Positions 25,528 through 35,019 of a DNA stretch of 39,823 bases are shown here, in pieces; position 1 is the stretch's first letter, and each line of letters opens with the position of its first letter. This stretch comes from Verrucomicrobiia bacterium (GTDB lineage Bacteria; Verrucomicrobiota; Verrucomicrobiia; Verrucomicrobiales; DEV007): assembly GCA_020439995.1 (NCBI GenBank), contig JAGROY010000258.1, positions 1 through 39,823 on the forward strand. The letters run 5' to 3'. The translations under genes were made by a program, and so were the position numbers. The notes below the pieces were generated by a model that was given only the letters and a program-made list of their open reading frames with translations, was not told the DNA's origin and made no database searches.

Positions 25528-28500
25528 TCCAATTCCGGCAGAAAACGCAGTCCAATACGAACCCTCACAAAACGGGTCTCGCTGATTCTTCCATCGATCA
25601 CGTCGAAGACCCTGACCCTCACTTTCTCGAAGCCATCACCCGACACCGACACGATATTTTCCTCGGAACCAAAATCCCATGGCACCCAATGAACAAGGTC
25701 GTCCGACACCTCAATTCCGTAGGTCAGGTCGGTGACTCCCTTCAGGCTTAAGCTCGAAGGTTGCGCAATTCTCCTGCTGTAAGAGAGAAACAGTTCCCTT
25801 CCGGACTTTTTGAATTCCACGAGCTTAGGAACCAGCGATACCGCATCCGGTACGGCGGGATCGCCGCCTAGCGCATATTCCATGAGATTTGTCAAGCCGT
25901 CACCATCTGGATCGGCAATCGGCGTTGCTACTGGAGACTCAAGGCCATCAAATGATTTCACCCACCGCGCGAACGTAAACAGTGGTTCAGAGACTACCAC
26001 CCGGACACGGGCAAGACGGATAAAACCGTCTGGTGTCGATTCTGGAACCCGGGAAACGACCGTCACGATTTCAGCGTTACTGTCTTCGAGTTTCGGAAGC
26101 TGTGAGGCAACTGCAGTGCCTTGGGCTTGAATCCAAGAAGATCCATTGTCCGTACTTGTTTCAACTATGTAGCGAAGATCATGGATCGCATAGTCCCTGC
26201 CGATTGCTCCCCGCCCATTGCTTCCAGATAAATCACCGCGCTGCCTATATTCCACGAATAAATCGGCGGATTCTGAGGTTACGTTCTCAACACGGATGAC
26301 GCGGGGCAGAATTACGTCGCCACTGTCCCCAGAGCTTGGGTCGCCACCGAACGCATACTCGAGCGCGTTCGAGATTCCATCTCCATCTGGATCGTCATCT
26401 ATTCCCTGAATTTCCCTTGGAATTGACGTGAACTGCTCGATCCATTCATCAAAGTTTCTGTAGTCCTGCGGCTTTGGTTCGCAGCCCCGCACGCTGAATA
26501 CAACATCGCCATCCCTCGGATCGTCCGTGGAAACGCTTACCGTCGCCTCGTTTGCGAAATCGCCTCGTCCGTGACTGGCAATTGGGGAAGACAGGGCAAA
26601 ATCGATCCTGTTCCCGGGGTGCAGAATCATTCTTTCCTGAACGGTCGGACTTAATTTCCAGTCACGGGAGCCATCGATCAGAACGACATCTTTGATCGTG
26701 AGATCGTGAGATCCCAAACTCCGAATCGAAAAATGCAATTCACAAAGACCTTCCTCTTCGCTCCCCGGACTCGCGGCAACCGTTGAACCAAACGCAATTG
26801 GAGCGTCATCTGAATGGGTTCTCAACTCAATGTGCGGCCCCGTCCAGAAGCCGTCAGGAAGAGACACGCTTGTTGACAGCGCAGCTTGGCTTCGGTTGAG
26901 ATAGGTGCCGCTACCCGTGATCTCATGCTTTAAGGCATGAACTCGGTAGTGATATGAGGACTGCGGAGAAACCATCGTGTCGAGAAAATCCTGCCCTTGG
27001 ACAAGTTCTGCCAAGTTCTGCCAAGGTCCAATTCCTTCCTTTCTGAAAATTGAGTAGCCCAATACTTCAGCATCCTTTGACGGGGTCCAAGAAAGCCGAA
27101 CGCCGACGTCGAGTTGTATCGCCGAATTCAAATCATCCGGAGGTGAAACCGGGAGCAATCGGAGAGTGGGATCACCCATCAATGCGATGTGTGTTCCGCG
27201 GGCTGTTGAGTCCTCCCCCACCGTATAGCCCGTCCCAACATCACCATTATTGTTCTGGGTCAAGCGAACTGCATATCCAATCGTTTCCCCCAGAGCCATG
27301 GGAAACATGTGAACATCCGGCCGACCGATCCAGAGGCTCGCCAGTCCCAGCGAATCGGGGTGTCCGGCCAACGGTGCTCTGAGAAAGTTATTGGGAACAT
27401 CCCAATCGCCGAAGTAGCTACCGCCAAGCAGATGGAAAACGGCACGGGTCCGCCGCGCCCCAAAATCGACCGACGTGCCGACCCCTGCCATTGACGTATA
27501 GCTTCCACTGCCGACAGACAGGGCAAAGAGGAAAAGGTCATCTCCAAGATGAGAAAACAAATGACCAGTGTACGTACTCGCAGGCCCAAACATTGGCGAA
27601 AAATTCCTCCAACCGTTCGCCGCGAAGGGCTTTGTCGGTGTAGCAAATTGGTCATCTATCAAGGACAAACGGGGAAGCTCCGAATAGTCGCCCATGCGAT
27701 GCCGAAAAGCATGATTTCTGTCCAAGTACCGTTTAAGAAGATCGATCTCCCCTTCGTCAATTAGAGTCATGTTCGCGAAGTCAATCCTCCCTGTCTCAAG
27801 CTCGACATCGCTCGGAAGCAAGGACGCATCGAACTTTCCATCCCCGGGCACATTCCATGTAGCTGGCCGACTCGCTGACGTTACACTCACCAGCTCATCT
27901 GTCCATTCACCGTCGAGATCTGCGTAGTAAGTGTCTGCGGGCCAAGCCCCTCTATGTTCTGGAATATGACCGTCAGGAGCGTGGTCGCCAGAATAGGGCA
28001 CTGGTACTCGTCCAAAAAGAATCAAGGCCCGCGCAGGCACTCCCCCATCGTCATTGGCTGCCCTGATCACTGCTTTCACTTCTTGAGGAGAAGCGCTCTC
28101 GCTCACCTCCCGCTTGATGACCGACCACCCGTCTCCAACGAGATCTTCGCACCATCGTTCCAACTCGGCTTCCAATGCGCCAGCAACCGAGTCAGTCACA
28201 ATCAAAATCACCCGCCCACCTGCCAATAGTTCAACATTGTAACCCGCAAGCAGATACCCTGTGGCCCGCCCAGGGGCTGATGCAAACTCGCGTACGACAG
28301 CGTATTCATAAGCAATGCCGGGAAGCGCACTTCCATCAATCCATGACGTCTCCCCGTTCGTTAGCGATGCCATGGGAGCGCCCCAAGTGTTCCCGCCCTT
28401 TAGTCTGCGAAAGACATCCTGTCGAATAGTCGGGATTCTCGTTTCTCGCCACTTCAATGTGATCACGGGCCAATGACCTTGTACTTCAGCCACGATTTCC

Positions 28501-28604
28501 ACGGCACGATCCCTTGCCTCATCCGCCACAAGCGCAACCGGAATGGACACCAGGGAGAGTGGAACCCAGCGGAAGAAATTCTTTAATGGCGAAAGGATGC
28601 GCAT
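25524..28604 (-). CDS. C25/gingipain-like exported protein, apparently without catalytic residues
   Basis: A 1026-residue protein with a signal peptide (about 1-27). A fibronectin-like segment (about 38-125) precedes a region resembling peptidase family C25: a GAWPADTYYADLDG block near 235, and GDPTL near 478, which usually ends the caspase-like fold. Between them, where C25 enzymes have a GHG-type His motif and a catalytic Cys, I read SVGSGSYTSMAG (near 365) and GGSYFGDWD (near 391), with neither residue. A fibronectin type III domain (about 495-580), a choice-of-anchor-like sandwich (about 590-725) and two copies of a DPDGDG-x-x-N calcium-like loop plus beta module follow. It probably has a binding or structural role. 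It starts 38 bp after dxr in the same direction. Confidence 0.62.
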   Translation of the reverse strand: MRILSPLKNFFRWVPLSLVSIPVALVADEARDRAVEIVAEVQGHWPVITLKWRETRIPTIRQDVFRRLKGGNTWGAPMASLTNGETSWIDGSALPGIAYEYAVVREFASAPGRATGYLLAGYNVELLAGGRVILIVTDSVAGALEAELERWCEDLVGDGWSVIKREVSESASPQEVKAVIRAANDDGGVPARALILFGRVPVPYSGDHAPDGHIPEHRGAWPADTYYADLDGEWTDELVSVTSASRPATWNVPGDGKFDASLLPSDVELETGRIDFANMTLIDEGEIDLLKRYLDRNHAFRHRMGDYSELPRLSLIDDQFATPTKPFAANGWRNFSPMFGPASTYTGHLFSHLGDDLFLFALSVGSGSYTSMAGVGTSVDFGARRTRAVFHLLGGSYFGDWDVPNNFLRAPLAGHPDSLGLASLWIGRPDVHMFPMALGETIGYAVRLTQNNNGDVGTGYTVGEDSTARGTHIALMGDPTLRLLPVSPPDDLNSAIQLDVGVRLSWTPSKDAEVLGYSIFRKEGIGPWQNLAELVQGQDFLDTMVSPQSSYHYRVHALKHEITGSGTYLNRSQAALSTSVSLPDGFWTGPHIELRTHSDDAPIAFGSTVAASPGSEEEGLCELHFSIRSLGSHDLTIKDVVLIDGSRDWKLSPTVQERMILHPGNRIDFALSSPIASHGRGDFANEATVSVSTDDPRDGDVVFSVRGCEPKPQDYRNFDEWIEQFTSIPREIQGIDDDPDGDGISNALEYAFGGDPSSGDSGDVILPRVIRVENVTSESADLFVEYRQRGDLSGSNGRGAIGRDYAIHDLRYIVETSTDNGSSWIQAQGTAVASQLPKLEDSNAEIVTVVSRVPESTPDGFIRLARVRVVVSEPLFTFARWVKSFDGLESPVATPIADPDGDGLTNLMEYALGGDPAVPDAVSLVPKLVEFKKSGRELFLSYSRRIAQPSSLSLKGVTDLTYGIEVSDDLVHWVPWDFGSEENIVSVSGDGFEKVRVRVFDVIDGRISETRFVRVRIGLRFLPELD

Positions 28605-28642
28605 TGTCAGCCAACCGCGTGATACTAATAGCGTCTTGCACT

Positions 28643-29845
28643 CTAAGCAAGAGACAGGTTTCCCCTACGCCAGCTCCCCGATGCCAGCATCGCCCCGGCC
28701 CGCTCGCGGGCTTCGGTGTCTGCGCCCAGGATCTGGTCAAGTGTGGGATGCTTGATGTTAGTGTGCGCGTCCATGACTGCACTTACCGTTTCCCAGATCC
28801 CTGTGAAGCCAATGCGTTCGTGAATGAATGCATCGACAGCTACTTCGTTGGCTGCGTTCAGTACGGCGGGCAGGGTACCGCCTTCTTCTCCAGCACGGCG
28901 GGCCAGATTCAAGGCTGGAAAATCGTCTACCCGCGGGGCTTCAAAATCAAGCTTGGCGAGCTTGGCAAAATCGAGTGGCTCCAGTGAATTGCTTACGCGT
29001 TCCGGCCACGTGACTGCATACTGAATGGGAAAACACATGTCTGAATGACTGAGCTGCGCGAGCACTGATCCATCCACAAATTCGACCATCGAATGCACAA
29101 TACTCTGCGGATGTACGATGACGTCGACGCGGGCCATCTCGACGTCGAACAACCACCGAGCTTCGATCATTTCGAGTCCTTTGTTGAACAGCGTCGCAGA
29201 GTCGATGGTGATCTTGCGGCCCATCTCCCAGGTGGGATGCTTGAGCGCCTGCTCAAGCTTCACATGCGCCAGTTGATCAGCAGGCAGGGTGCGAAATGGC
29301 CCACCACTGGCAGTCAGAATAATTCGGGTAACCACTGCCGGGTCCCGGCCTTCCAGACATTGAAAAATCGCGTTATGCTCGCTGTCAACAGGCAGCACAC
29401 GCCTGCCGCACTCCCTCGCTGTCGCCATCACCGACTCCCCTGCCATCACAAGGATTTCCTTACTGGCAACGGCGATGTCTTTGCCTGCTCTTAACGCGGC
29501 CAGTGCGGGACGCAGGCCCGCCGTTCCGACAATGGCGATGAGCACCATGTCCGCTTGCGGCAGAGTTGCCAGCTCCACCAGCCCGTCTTCGCCAGCCACT
29601 ACATTGCAATCGCTGCCTAACAGACCCGCCAATTGCTCAGCGCTTGCTTCGTCGGACAGGCACACGTGCTGGACGCCCGTCTCCCTTACCTGCGCTGCGA
29701 TCGCATCCACACTGCGGTGTGCCGCCAGCCCGATCACTTCCATTCTCTCGGGAATGTCGCCAGCGACCTTGAGAGCGCTGGTTCCAATCGATCCAGTGGA
29801 GCCAAGGATGACGACGCGTTTGCGCGATGGTGTTGCCGAAGGCAT
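28643..29845 (-). CDS. dxr: 1-deoxy-D-xylulose 5-phosphate reductoisomerase
   Basis: A 400-residue enzyme that converts 1-deoxy-D-xylulose 5-phosphate to 2-C-methyl-D-erythritol 4-phosphate with NADPH, the first committed step of the MEP isoprenoid pathway, in the cytosol. The NADPH loop GSTGSIG is at 15-21. The metal ligands D154 and E156 lie in the DSEHN segment, S180 starts the SGGPFR loop, and K211, N221, K222 and E225 follow in the WEMGRK...NKGLE block. Length is normal. The frame extends upstream to 29971, but the ATG at 29845 matches the family start and lies 13 bp after cdsA, so the two genes are probably one transcript. Confidence 0.97.
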   Translation of the reverse strand: MPSATPSRKRVVILGSTGSIGTSALKVAGDIPERMEVIGLAAHRSVDAIAAQVRETGVQHVCLSDEASAEQLAGLLGSDCNVVAGEDGLVELATLPQADMVLIAIVGTAGLRPALAALRAGKDIAVASKEILVMAGESVMATARECGRRVLPVDSEHNAIFQCLEGRDPAVVTRIILTASGGPFRTLPADQLAHVKLEQALKHPTWEMGRKITIDSATLFNKGLEMIEARWLFDVEMARVDVIVHPQSIVHSMVEFVDGSVLAQLSHSDMCFPIQYAVTWPERVSNSLEPLDFAKLAKLDFEAPRVDDFPALNLARRAGEEGGTLPAVLNAANEVAVDAFIHERIGFTGIWETVSAVMDAHTNIKHPTLDQILGADTEARERAGAMLASGSWRRGNLSLA

Positions 29846-29858
29846 GCTGTATATTGAT

Positions 29859-30743
29859 TCAGGACAGGTAGTGAAGGATGAAGTAAAGGAGCGGCGCAGT
29901 GAACAACACGCTGTCGACCAGATCAAGTGATCCACCGATCCCAGGAAGAACATGCCCTGAGTCATCAGCACTCAAGGCCCGCTTGATGACAGATTCTGCC
30001 AGATCCCCCAGCACGGCGGTGAGTGCCAGTGCCAGACTGATCACTGTCACATTCACAGTATTTAGAAGCGGCATATGATCACCGAACAAGGCCAGCAGAC
30101 AATGCCCGGCCACCAGAGCGACAATCATCGCCCCGCCGAAGCCTTCCCACGTTTTCCCCGGACTGATGTGAGGGATCATCTTGTGCTTCCCGATCAGTGA
30201 CCCCGTACAGTAAGCCCCCATATCAGTAAACTTTGTCACGACCAGCAGAAACAGGACGTAGAAGGCACCACTGGATACACCCTCTTCAGAAATCACCAGC
30301 AGGCGTGTCACGTAGGAGAACAGCAGCGGAATATACACCAGTGCCAGGAATGGCCCGGCGACACTCCACATTGCACTGGGGCCTTCCGGCTTGCGCGTGA
30401 GCGATACGCAAAACAAGGCGAAGATGGCCACGAAGAGAGCCATGCCGTCGATGTGAAAAAAGTCCGGATTCCGGCTTGTGTAAACGTACCAGAAAGTCGC
30501 TCCAAAGTAGACGGCAGCGATACCGATCGATACCAGGTGGAACTTGCCGTCGCGCTCCTTCCCTGGAAGCATGCGCAGAACTTCAACAAACGCCGACATC
30601 CCCAGCAGCGCGATCATTGCAAAGAACAACCAGATATTCTGGAACGCGATCGCCGAACCGATGATCAGCCACAGAATAACTGTGCTGCCTGACCGTCGGA
30701 TGAAAATCTCGCGTTTGGACTGCTTCTTGTTGGCATCTGCCAT
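29859..30743 (-). CDS. cdsA: Phosphatidate cytidylyltransferase (CDP-diglyceride synthase)
   Basis: A 294-residue polytopic membrane enzyme, about eight helices, that makes CDP-diacylglycerol from phosphatidate and CTP for phospholipid synthesis. The C-terminal signature is recognisable as S-x-x-KR followed by DDSG and PGIGGSLDLVDS. It differs from the enterobacterial form (K-D replaced by A-D, PGHGG by PGIGG, D-R by D-L), but such changes are common outside proteobacteria and the key KR and terminal Asp residues remain. The partner dxr follows after 13 bp, a classical arrangement. No uppS lies upstream; instead a divergent gene shares the 337-bp intergenic region. Confidence 0.93.
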   Translation of the reverse strand: MADANKKQSKREIFIRRSGSTVILWLIIGSAIAFQNIWLFFAMIALLGMSAFVEVLRMLPGKERDGKFHLVSIGIAAVYFGATFWYVYTSRNPDFFHIDGMALFVAIFALFCVSLTRKPEGPSAMWSVAGPFLALVYIPLLFSYVTRLLVISEEGVSSGAFYVLFLLVVTKFTDMGAYCTGSLIGKHKMIPHISPGKTWEGFGGAMIVALVAGHCLLALFGDHMPLLNTVNVTVISLALALTAVLGDLAESVIKRALSADDSGHVLPGIGGSLDLVDSVLFTAPLLYFILHYLS

Positions 30744-30892
30744 ATAAAATGTAGGAAACGGCTAGGGGTATGGGTTCACCAGGGCCAAGGCAAGGACAAA
30801 CGTAGCGCCCGTGAACGATGCCTGACCAAAGCCCTGCGCTGGCGCTCAATTCAAACGCGTTACTCACTAAAAATCATCCATATACAAATTCG

Positions 30893-30914
30893 TAAACGAT
30901 CTCACTATCGTTTA
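30893..30914. repeat. Inverted repeat, candidate operator
   Basis: Perfect 8-bp arms TAAACGAT (30893-30900) and ATCGTTTA (30907-30914) are separated by 6 nt. The dimension, two turns of DNA, suits a dimeric DNA-binding protein acting on either divergent gene. Confidence 0.5.
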
Positions 30915-30990
30915 TCAGAATGCCGCTGCATCAGGAAAATTGCGTCAACCACGCCGCTCACAGTATGCTTAACGTTCATTTCATAGTTGC

Positions 30991-31005
30991 TGCGTAAATT
31001 ACGCA
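30991..31005. repeat. Short perfect palindrome, candidate operator
   Basis: Arms TGCGTAA and TTACGCA flank a single A. It lies 75 bp before the start codon of the beta-propeller gene and is unrelated in sequence to the other repeat in this intergenic region. Confidence 0.45.
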
Positions 31006-31080
31006 AATGCGGTAATCTGCGCTGCAAACCGGATTAAGCGCAAGAGATCGTTGTTCAAGTAAACTCCTGCTGTCCAATTT

Positions 31081-34000
31081 ATGAAGCTGACTGATTCCAA
31101 GATCCTCTCGTTCGTAGCAGCCACGTTCGCTGCCCTACAGTGTATCACTTCTTCATCTCTGGCCGACTTCTCAAAGGCTCCTGCGGTATTCGAGTCGAAC
31201 GCGGTACTTGTGCACCTTGATGAAGGGGCCAGGCGGGTGAGGTTGCGACATTGGGATGCGCAGTCTGAAACCTGGCAGCTGCTGCAGATGGCACACCTGA
31301 ACGGCAGCGCTGGCTACATCAAGCTACGCCTGCCAGACGGGGCGACTGTGGACACGGTCAAAGTCGAGGTCAGCGACTCGGACCCGTTTCCCTATTCATT
31401 TTACACTGGGAAATCATCGTTCGGTCAGAGCACCGAGATCAATGGTGCTATGAACGGCCCAGCCAGGGCAAATGGTGCCGTCGATTCTGCTGAAGACGCT
31501 GCACCGGACGCGGGTGGCGGTGCAGAAGTTGTGGAATCGGACATTTGGAAAATCACTGACGACCGCCTTTACTATTTCAATCAGTTGCGCGGACTGCAGA
31601 TCTTTGACCTTCCCACAGGTGAAGAGGGCCCCGAGAAAATTGCCAGCCTGCGCATGCCGGGAGTGGGCGAGCAAATGTATGTGCTCGATGACCGCTACAC
31701 CCTGCTCCTCGCCGCGTGGCGCTCATGGAACCAGTCGGAAATCGTGCTTACCGAATACGATGACGCCAGCGGCCTGCGTGAAGCCCGTCGCTTTCCCCTG
31801 CCCGGTTCGATTGTCGAGAGTCGGCTGGTAGGCAAGCAGCTCTACGTGGTAACCCGTTTCAGTGACTACACCCGCATCGAAGTGCCGGGAGAAGCGGGTG
31901 GCGACGATACGATCGAGCAATGGGTCTACAAGACGGGACTCGACCTCTCGGTCATTGATTTTACCGATCCCGCGAATCCAGTGGAAAAGCCAGGGTTGCA
32001 ACTGGCTGAGCAGGACTCATGGGGATTTTACAATGCCCAAGTCGCCGCCACTTCGACCCACCTTCTTGTTTCGACAGTCACCGCATCGGATTATTATAAT
32101 CAGTCGAAATTGTTCGTGATCGATATCGCAGATCAGAATAAACAACCGGCTCTGATTTCGGAGATTCCTCTGAAAGGCTGGATCGCCGACAAGTTTAAAA
32201 TGCGTGTGGTAGATGATGTGGTCACCACTGTTTCGCAGATCAATGACTGGCGGGAGCGGAGATTCGAAACCGTCGTGGAGACGTTCCAGCTGGACCCTGC
32301 TCTCAAAGGTGGCTACGAAAAACTGGATGATGTTTCGATGGGCCTGGGCGAGCAGCTGTTCGCCACCCGGTTCCATGACGACAGACTTTACGTCGTTACC
32401 TTTGAGCAGATCGATCCGTTCTGGGTCGTCGACCTGGGGGATCCGAAGGACTTGAAAGTTCTCGGCGAGCTGGAGGTGCCCGGGTTCTCGCGTTACCTTG
32501 AGCCGTGGGGCGACAATGTGATCGCCATCGGCGTCGAAGATCGCGTGGTCACCGCAAGTTTGTTCAACGTGGCCGATCCGACAAACCCCGCGCTGCTGAG
32601 CCGTGTTAAAATTGGAGAAGGCTACTCCTGGAGCGAAGGAAACTACGATGAAAAAGCGGTGAGCTTCAATCCCGACAAAGGAATACTGCTCGTCCCCTAT
32701 CAATCCTACAACGAGGGAGAAGTCTGTCAGAACGTGCAGATCATTGATGTCGCGGAAACCGGACTCACCAAACGCGGCGAGATCGAGCACCAGTTCACCC
32801 CGCGCCGTGCGGGCCTTTGGCGCGACAACATTGTTTCGGTATCAGGCAGGGAAATTCTCATTGTCGATGCGTCGGATCGTGATCACCCGGCGACATTGAG
32901 TGAAACGGTCATCGCCTGGAATGCTGACCGCCTCCTGAAGGCCGGCGACCACCTCCTGCAAATCGAGGAGGGTTACTACTGGGACGATCAACCGCACAAC
33001 GCCCTGCGCGTTACCACCGTGGCAGATCCAGACACGGTACTGTCGGAACTTGCGCTGGACGATGGCACCATCATCGGTGTCGAGCACCGGGACGGGCTGC
33101 TGCACATCCTGAGCACCCGGATGGACTCCATCACCGAAAATGATGCCGAAGGAAACCCGCAGACGCGCTCGGAGCGGGCGCTGATCACGTCCGTCGTTGA
33201 TGTCTCGGATTTCACTGCACCCAAACTCCTTGGGCAGGCGCGGAAGACTGACGATACCACCAATCAGTGGTACTACGGCACCGGAAACATGAAAGCCCTG
33301 TGGCTCCCGGGCGGCGCAATCGCATGGGTGACCAGCGACGCTGGCTCCAACTGGTGGGGGCGCTGGGGATGGATTGACGATGCAGTAGACGTCGCCGGAG
33401 ACATTGCATTTTTCTACCAGCAACAGGCGGAGGTGCACATTGTCGATGTTTCCAACAGCAGCGCACCGGCATTCCTTTCATCAACAACTGTCAGCGCCCC
33501 CGACTCCTGGTCGTACAGCCCTGGCTTCCTGATCGGCGAAAGCCAGATCGGATTCACTTACGAAAACAGCCAATGGATCGAAGCCGACCAGCGTTACCTG
33601 CAAAGCCACAAGTTGAGAGTGATCGACGTGACCAATCCAGCGGCACCCGTTGTCTCAAAGGACATCAGCATTTCAGGCAAGCTTGCCTCTGTCACCGCGA
33701 TCGACGGCGGAACGGTATTGCTCACGGAGAGCCAGCAATCGGCGACGGAAATTACCCCCGCCGAACGGTGGTGGTCGGACGGCTATGTGCAGGCCGCCGT
33801 CTACGATGGAGTGAACGTCTTCCTTCTGGACGAAGCAAAGATTGAGAACGGCGCTTATTCTACTACTGCCTACAGCGGCACGACGAGTTTTCGTCAGCTG
33901 AACACGGAGACGAATGGACTGCACCTGAAGGGCCTTGTCTGGGACAGGGAATCGGCCAAGTTTGCCCCGACCCCCATCATTCCCGTCGAACAATGGACCA

Positions 34001-34773
34001 GCCAGCTCGCCATCGTCGATGACCTGCTACTCGCCTGGGAATATCCGTCGACGCTTAACGTGATCGACGTCACAGCTCCGCTTGTGCCAGGTGATCGTAA
34101 AAAGTTCGACTTCGGCTACAGCATCTGGGGGCAGCTCGATCGATCACACGTCGAGCGGAACACAGGAGCGTGGATTCCGACTGGCAGCTACGGCGTCGAG
34201 TTTGTCGACTTTGGATCGGAACTGCTGTTTGGTTCTCCTGATGCAGGGGCACCACTGCGCGACGCCCGCGATGAAGCAGAAGAGTGGACGGAAGTGAGCA
34301 CGTCCAAGCTGCGCATCGTTTCCGCTGACAAAGCCGACTTCATGGGTGCTGTCGACGACGTCCAATGGCGCTACATTCCAACGCCGGAGACGATTCCGTT
34401 TGGAACATGGATAGCCGAACAATTCGACCCGCCCGTCTCTACCGATCCCTCCATCATCGGCCTCACCGCTGATCCAGATGAAGACGGCGTTAGCAATGGC
34501 TTGGAGTATCTGTTCGGCAGCGATCCCGCAGTGGCCGACATCACGCGAGAGGCCATCTCCATCCGTTTTACCCCGGATCAAACGATCACCGCCAGCTTCC
34601 CCTTGAATCCACTCGCCTCTCGGATTGCCTGGAGCTTCGAAAGCTCCAGCGACCTTGAAACCTGGAAACCAGGCTCAGAATCTGCCATCACTCAAACCGG
34701 CCTCAATGGAGAAATCACACTCGATCGTAACAATGGCGGCGAGGAATACATCCGGCTGATCGTTGCGCCTTAG
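31081..34773 (+). CDS. Giant exported beta-propeller protein (PF09826-like)
   Basis: A 1230-residue exported protein with a signal peptide (about 1-29, ending SSLADF). From about residue 150 to 1090 it consists of repeated propeller blades with the patterns of the C-terminal beta-propeller family: DRLYYFNQLRGLQIFDL, then V-x-Q-LYVVTRF, and many V-I-D-V-x-D-P-x-x-P turns. Acidic and aromatic residues are frequent. Near 1130-1155 a DPDEDGVSN calcium-like loop with EYLFGSDP leads into the C-terminal module (SSSDLETW ... YIRL) shared with other proteins here. A surface or periplasmic binding scaffold is likely; no catalytic motif is visible. The ATG at 31081 directly begins the signal peptide. 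Confidence 0.82.
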   Translation: MKLTDSKILSFVAATFAALQCITSSSLADFSKAPAVFESNAVLVHLDEGARRVRLRHWDAQSETWQLLQMAHLNGSAGYIKLRLPDGATVDTVKVEVSDSDPFPYSFYTGKSSFGQSTEINGAMNGPARANGAVDSAEDAAPDAGGGAEVVESDIWKITDDRLYYFNQLRGLQIFDLPTGEEGPEKIASLRMPGVGEQMYVLDDRYTLLLAAWRSWNQSEIVLTEYDDASGLREARRFPLPGSIVESRLVGKQLYVVTRFSDYTRIEVPGEAGGDDTIEQWVYKTGLDLSVIDFTDPANPVEKPGLQLAEQDSWGFYNAQVAATSTHLLVSTVTASDYYNQSKLFVIDIADQNKQPALISEIPLKGWIADKFKMRVVDDVVTTVSQINDWRERRFETVVETFQLDPALKGGYEKLDDVSMGLGEQLFATRFHDDRLYVVTFEQIDPFWVVDLGDPKDLKVLGELEVPGFSRYLEPWGDNVIAIGVEDRVVTASLFNVADPTNPALLSRVKIGEGYSWSEGNYDEKAVSFNPDKGILLVPYQSYNEGEVCQNVQIIDVAETGLTKRGEIEHQFTPRRAGLWRDNIVSVSGREILIVDASDRDHPATLSETVIAWNADRLLKAGDHLLQIEEGYYWDDQPHNALRVTTVADPDTVLSELALDDGTIIGVEHRDGLLHILSTRMDSITENDAEGNPQTRSERALITSVVDVSDFTAPKLLGQARKTDDTTNQWYYGTGNMKALWLPGGAIAWVTSDAGSNWWGRWGWIDDAVDVAGDIAFFYQQQAEVHIVDVSNSSAPAFLSSTTVSAPDSWSYSPGFLIGESQIGFTYENSQWIEADQRYLQSHKLRVIDVTNPAAPVVSKDISISGKLASVTAIDGGTVLLTESQQSATEITPAERWWSDGYVQAAVYDGVNVFLLDEAKIENGAYSTTAYSGTTSFRQLNTETNGLHLKGLVWDRESAKFAPTPIIPVEQWTSQLAIVDDLLLAWEYPSTLNVIDVTAPLVPGDRKKFDFGYSIWGQLDRSHVERNTGAWIPTGSYGVEFVDFGSELLFGSPDAGAPLRDARDEAEEWTEVSTSKLRIVSADKADFMGAVDDVQWRYIPTPETIPFGTWIAEQFDPPVSTDPSIIGLTADPDEDGVSNGLEYLFGSDPAVADITREAISIRFTPDQTITASFPLNPLASRIAWSFESSSDLETWKPGSESAITQTGLNGEITLDRNNGGEEYIRLIVAP

Positions 34774-34824
34774 TGATGGAATTGATTCTTCCAACACGAG
34801 TTCAGGCCGCAACTGCCTATAACC

Positions 34825-35019
34825 TCAGTCTTCTGGATGGAAGATCTCCTCGATGGGCTTTCCAAACAAACCCGCGAGTTTGAACGCCAACGGCAGGCTT
34901 GGGTCATATTTACCAGTCTCGATTGCATTGACCGTCTGACGCGATACGCCCAGCTGGGTCGCGAGGTCGGCCTGAGACCAGGAGTGCTCGCCACGCAAAT
35001 CTCGAAGTCTATTTTTCAT
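34825..35019 (-). CDS. Small XRE-family transcriptional regulator
   Basis: A 64-residue Cro/CI-type helix-turn-helix protein consisting of the DNA-binding domain alone: WSQADLATQLGVSRQTVNAIETG spans helices 2-3, followed by YDPSLPLAFKLAGLF and the IEEIF end typical of the YozG-like group. Its ATG overlaps the TGA of the upstream membrane-protein gene (ATGA), so the two are translationally coupled. Such tiny XRE proteins often pair with a small membrane protein and repress their own operon; the palindrome at 35489-35506 is the obvious candidate operator. The signal controlling it is unknown. It converges with the propeller gene, 51 bp apart. Confidence 0.9.
   Translation of the reverse strand: MKNRLRDLRGEHSWSQADLATQLGVSRQTVNAIETGKYDPSLPLAFKLAGLFGKPIEEIFHPED

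Larger units (their letters stand above)
30744..31080. other. Divergent intergenic region between cdsA and the beta-propeller gene
   Basis: No credible coding frame is present. The central part is AT-rich and holds two inverted repeats listed separately. On the plus strand a weak promoter-like pair is TTGCGT (30940-30945), 18 nt, TATGCT (30964-30969). If used, the palindrome at 30991-31005 would lie in the early transcribed leader. No Shine-Dalgarno motif precedes the ATG at 31081. No riboswitch or tRNA-like fold was recognised. Confidence 0.5.
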
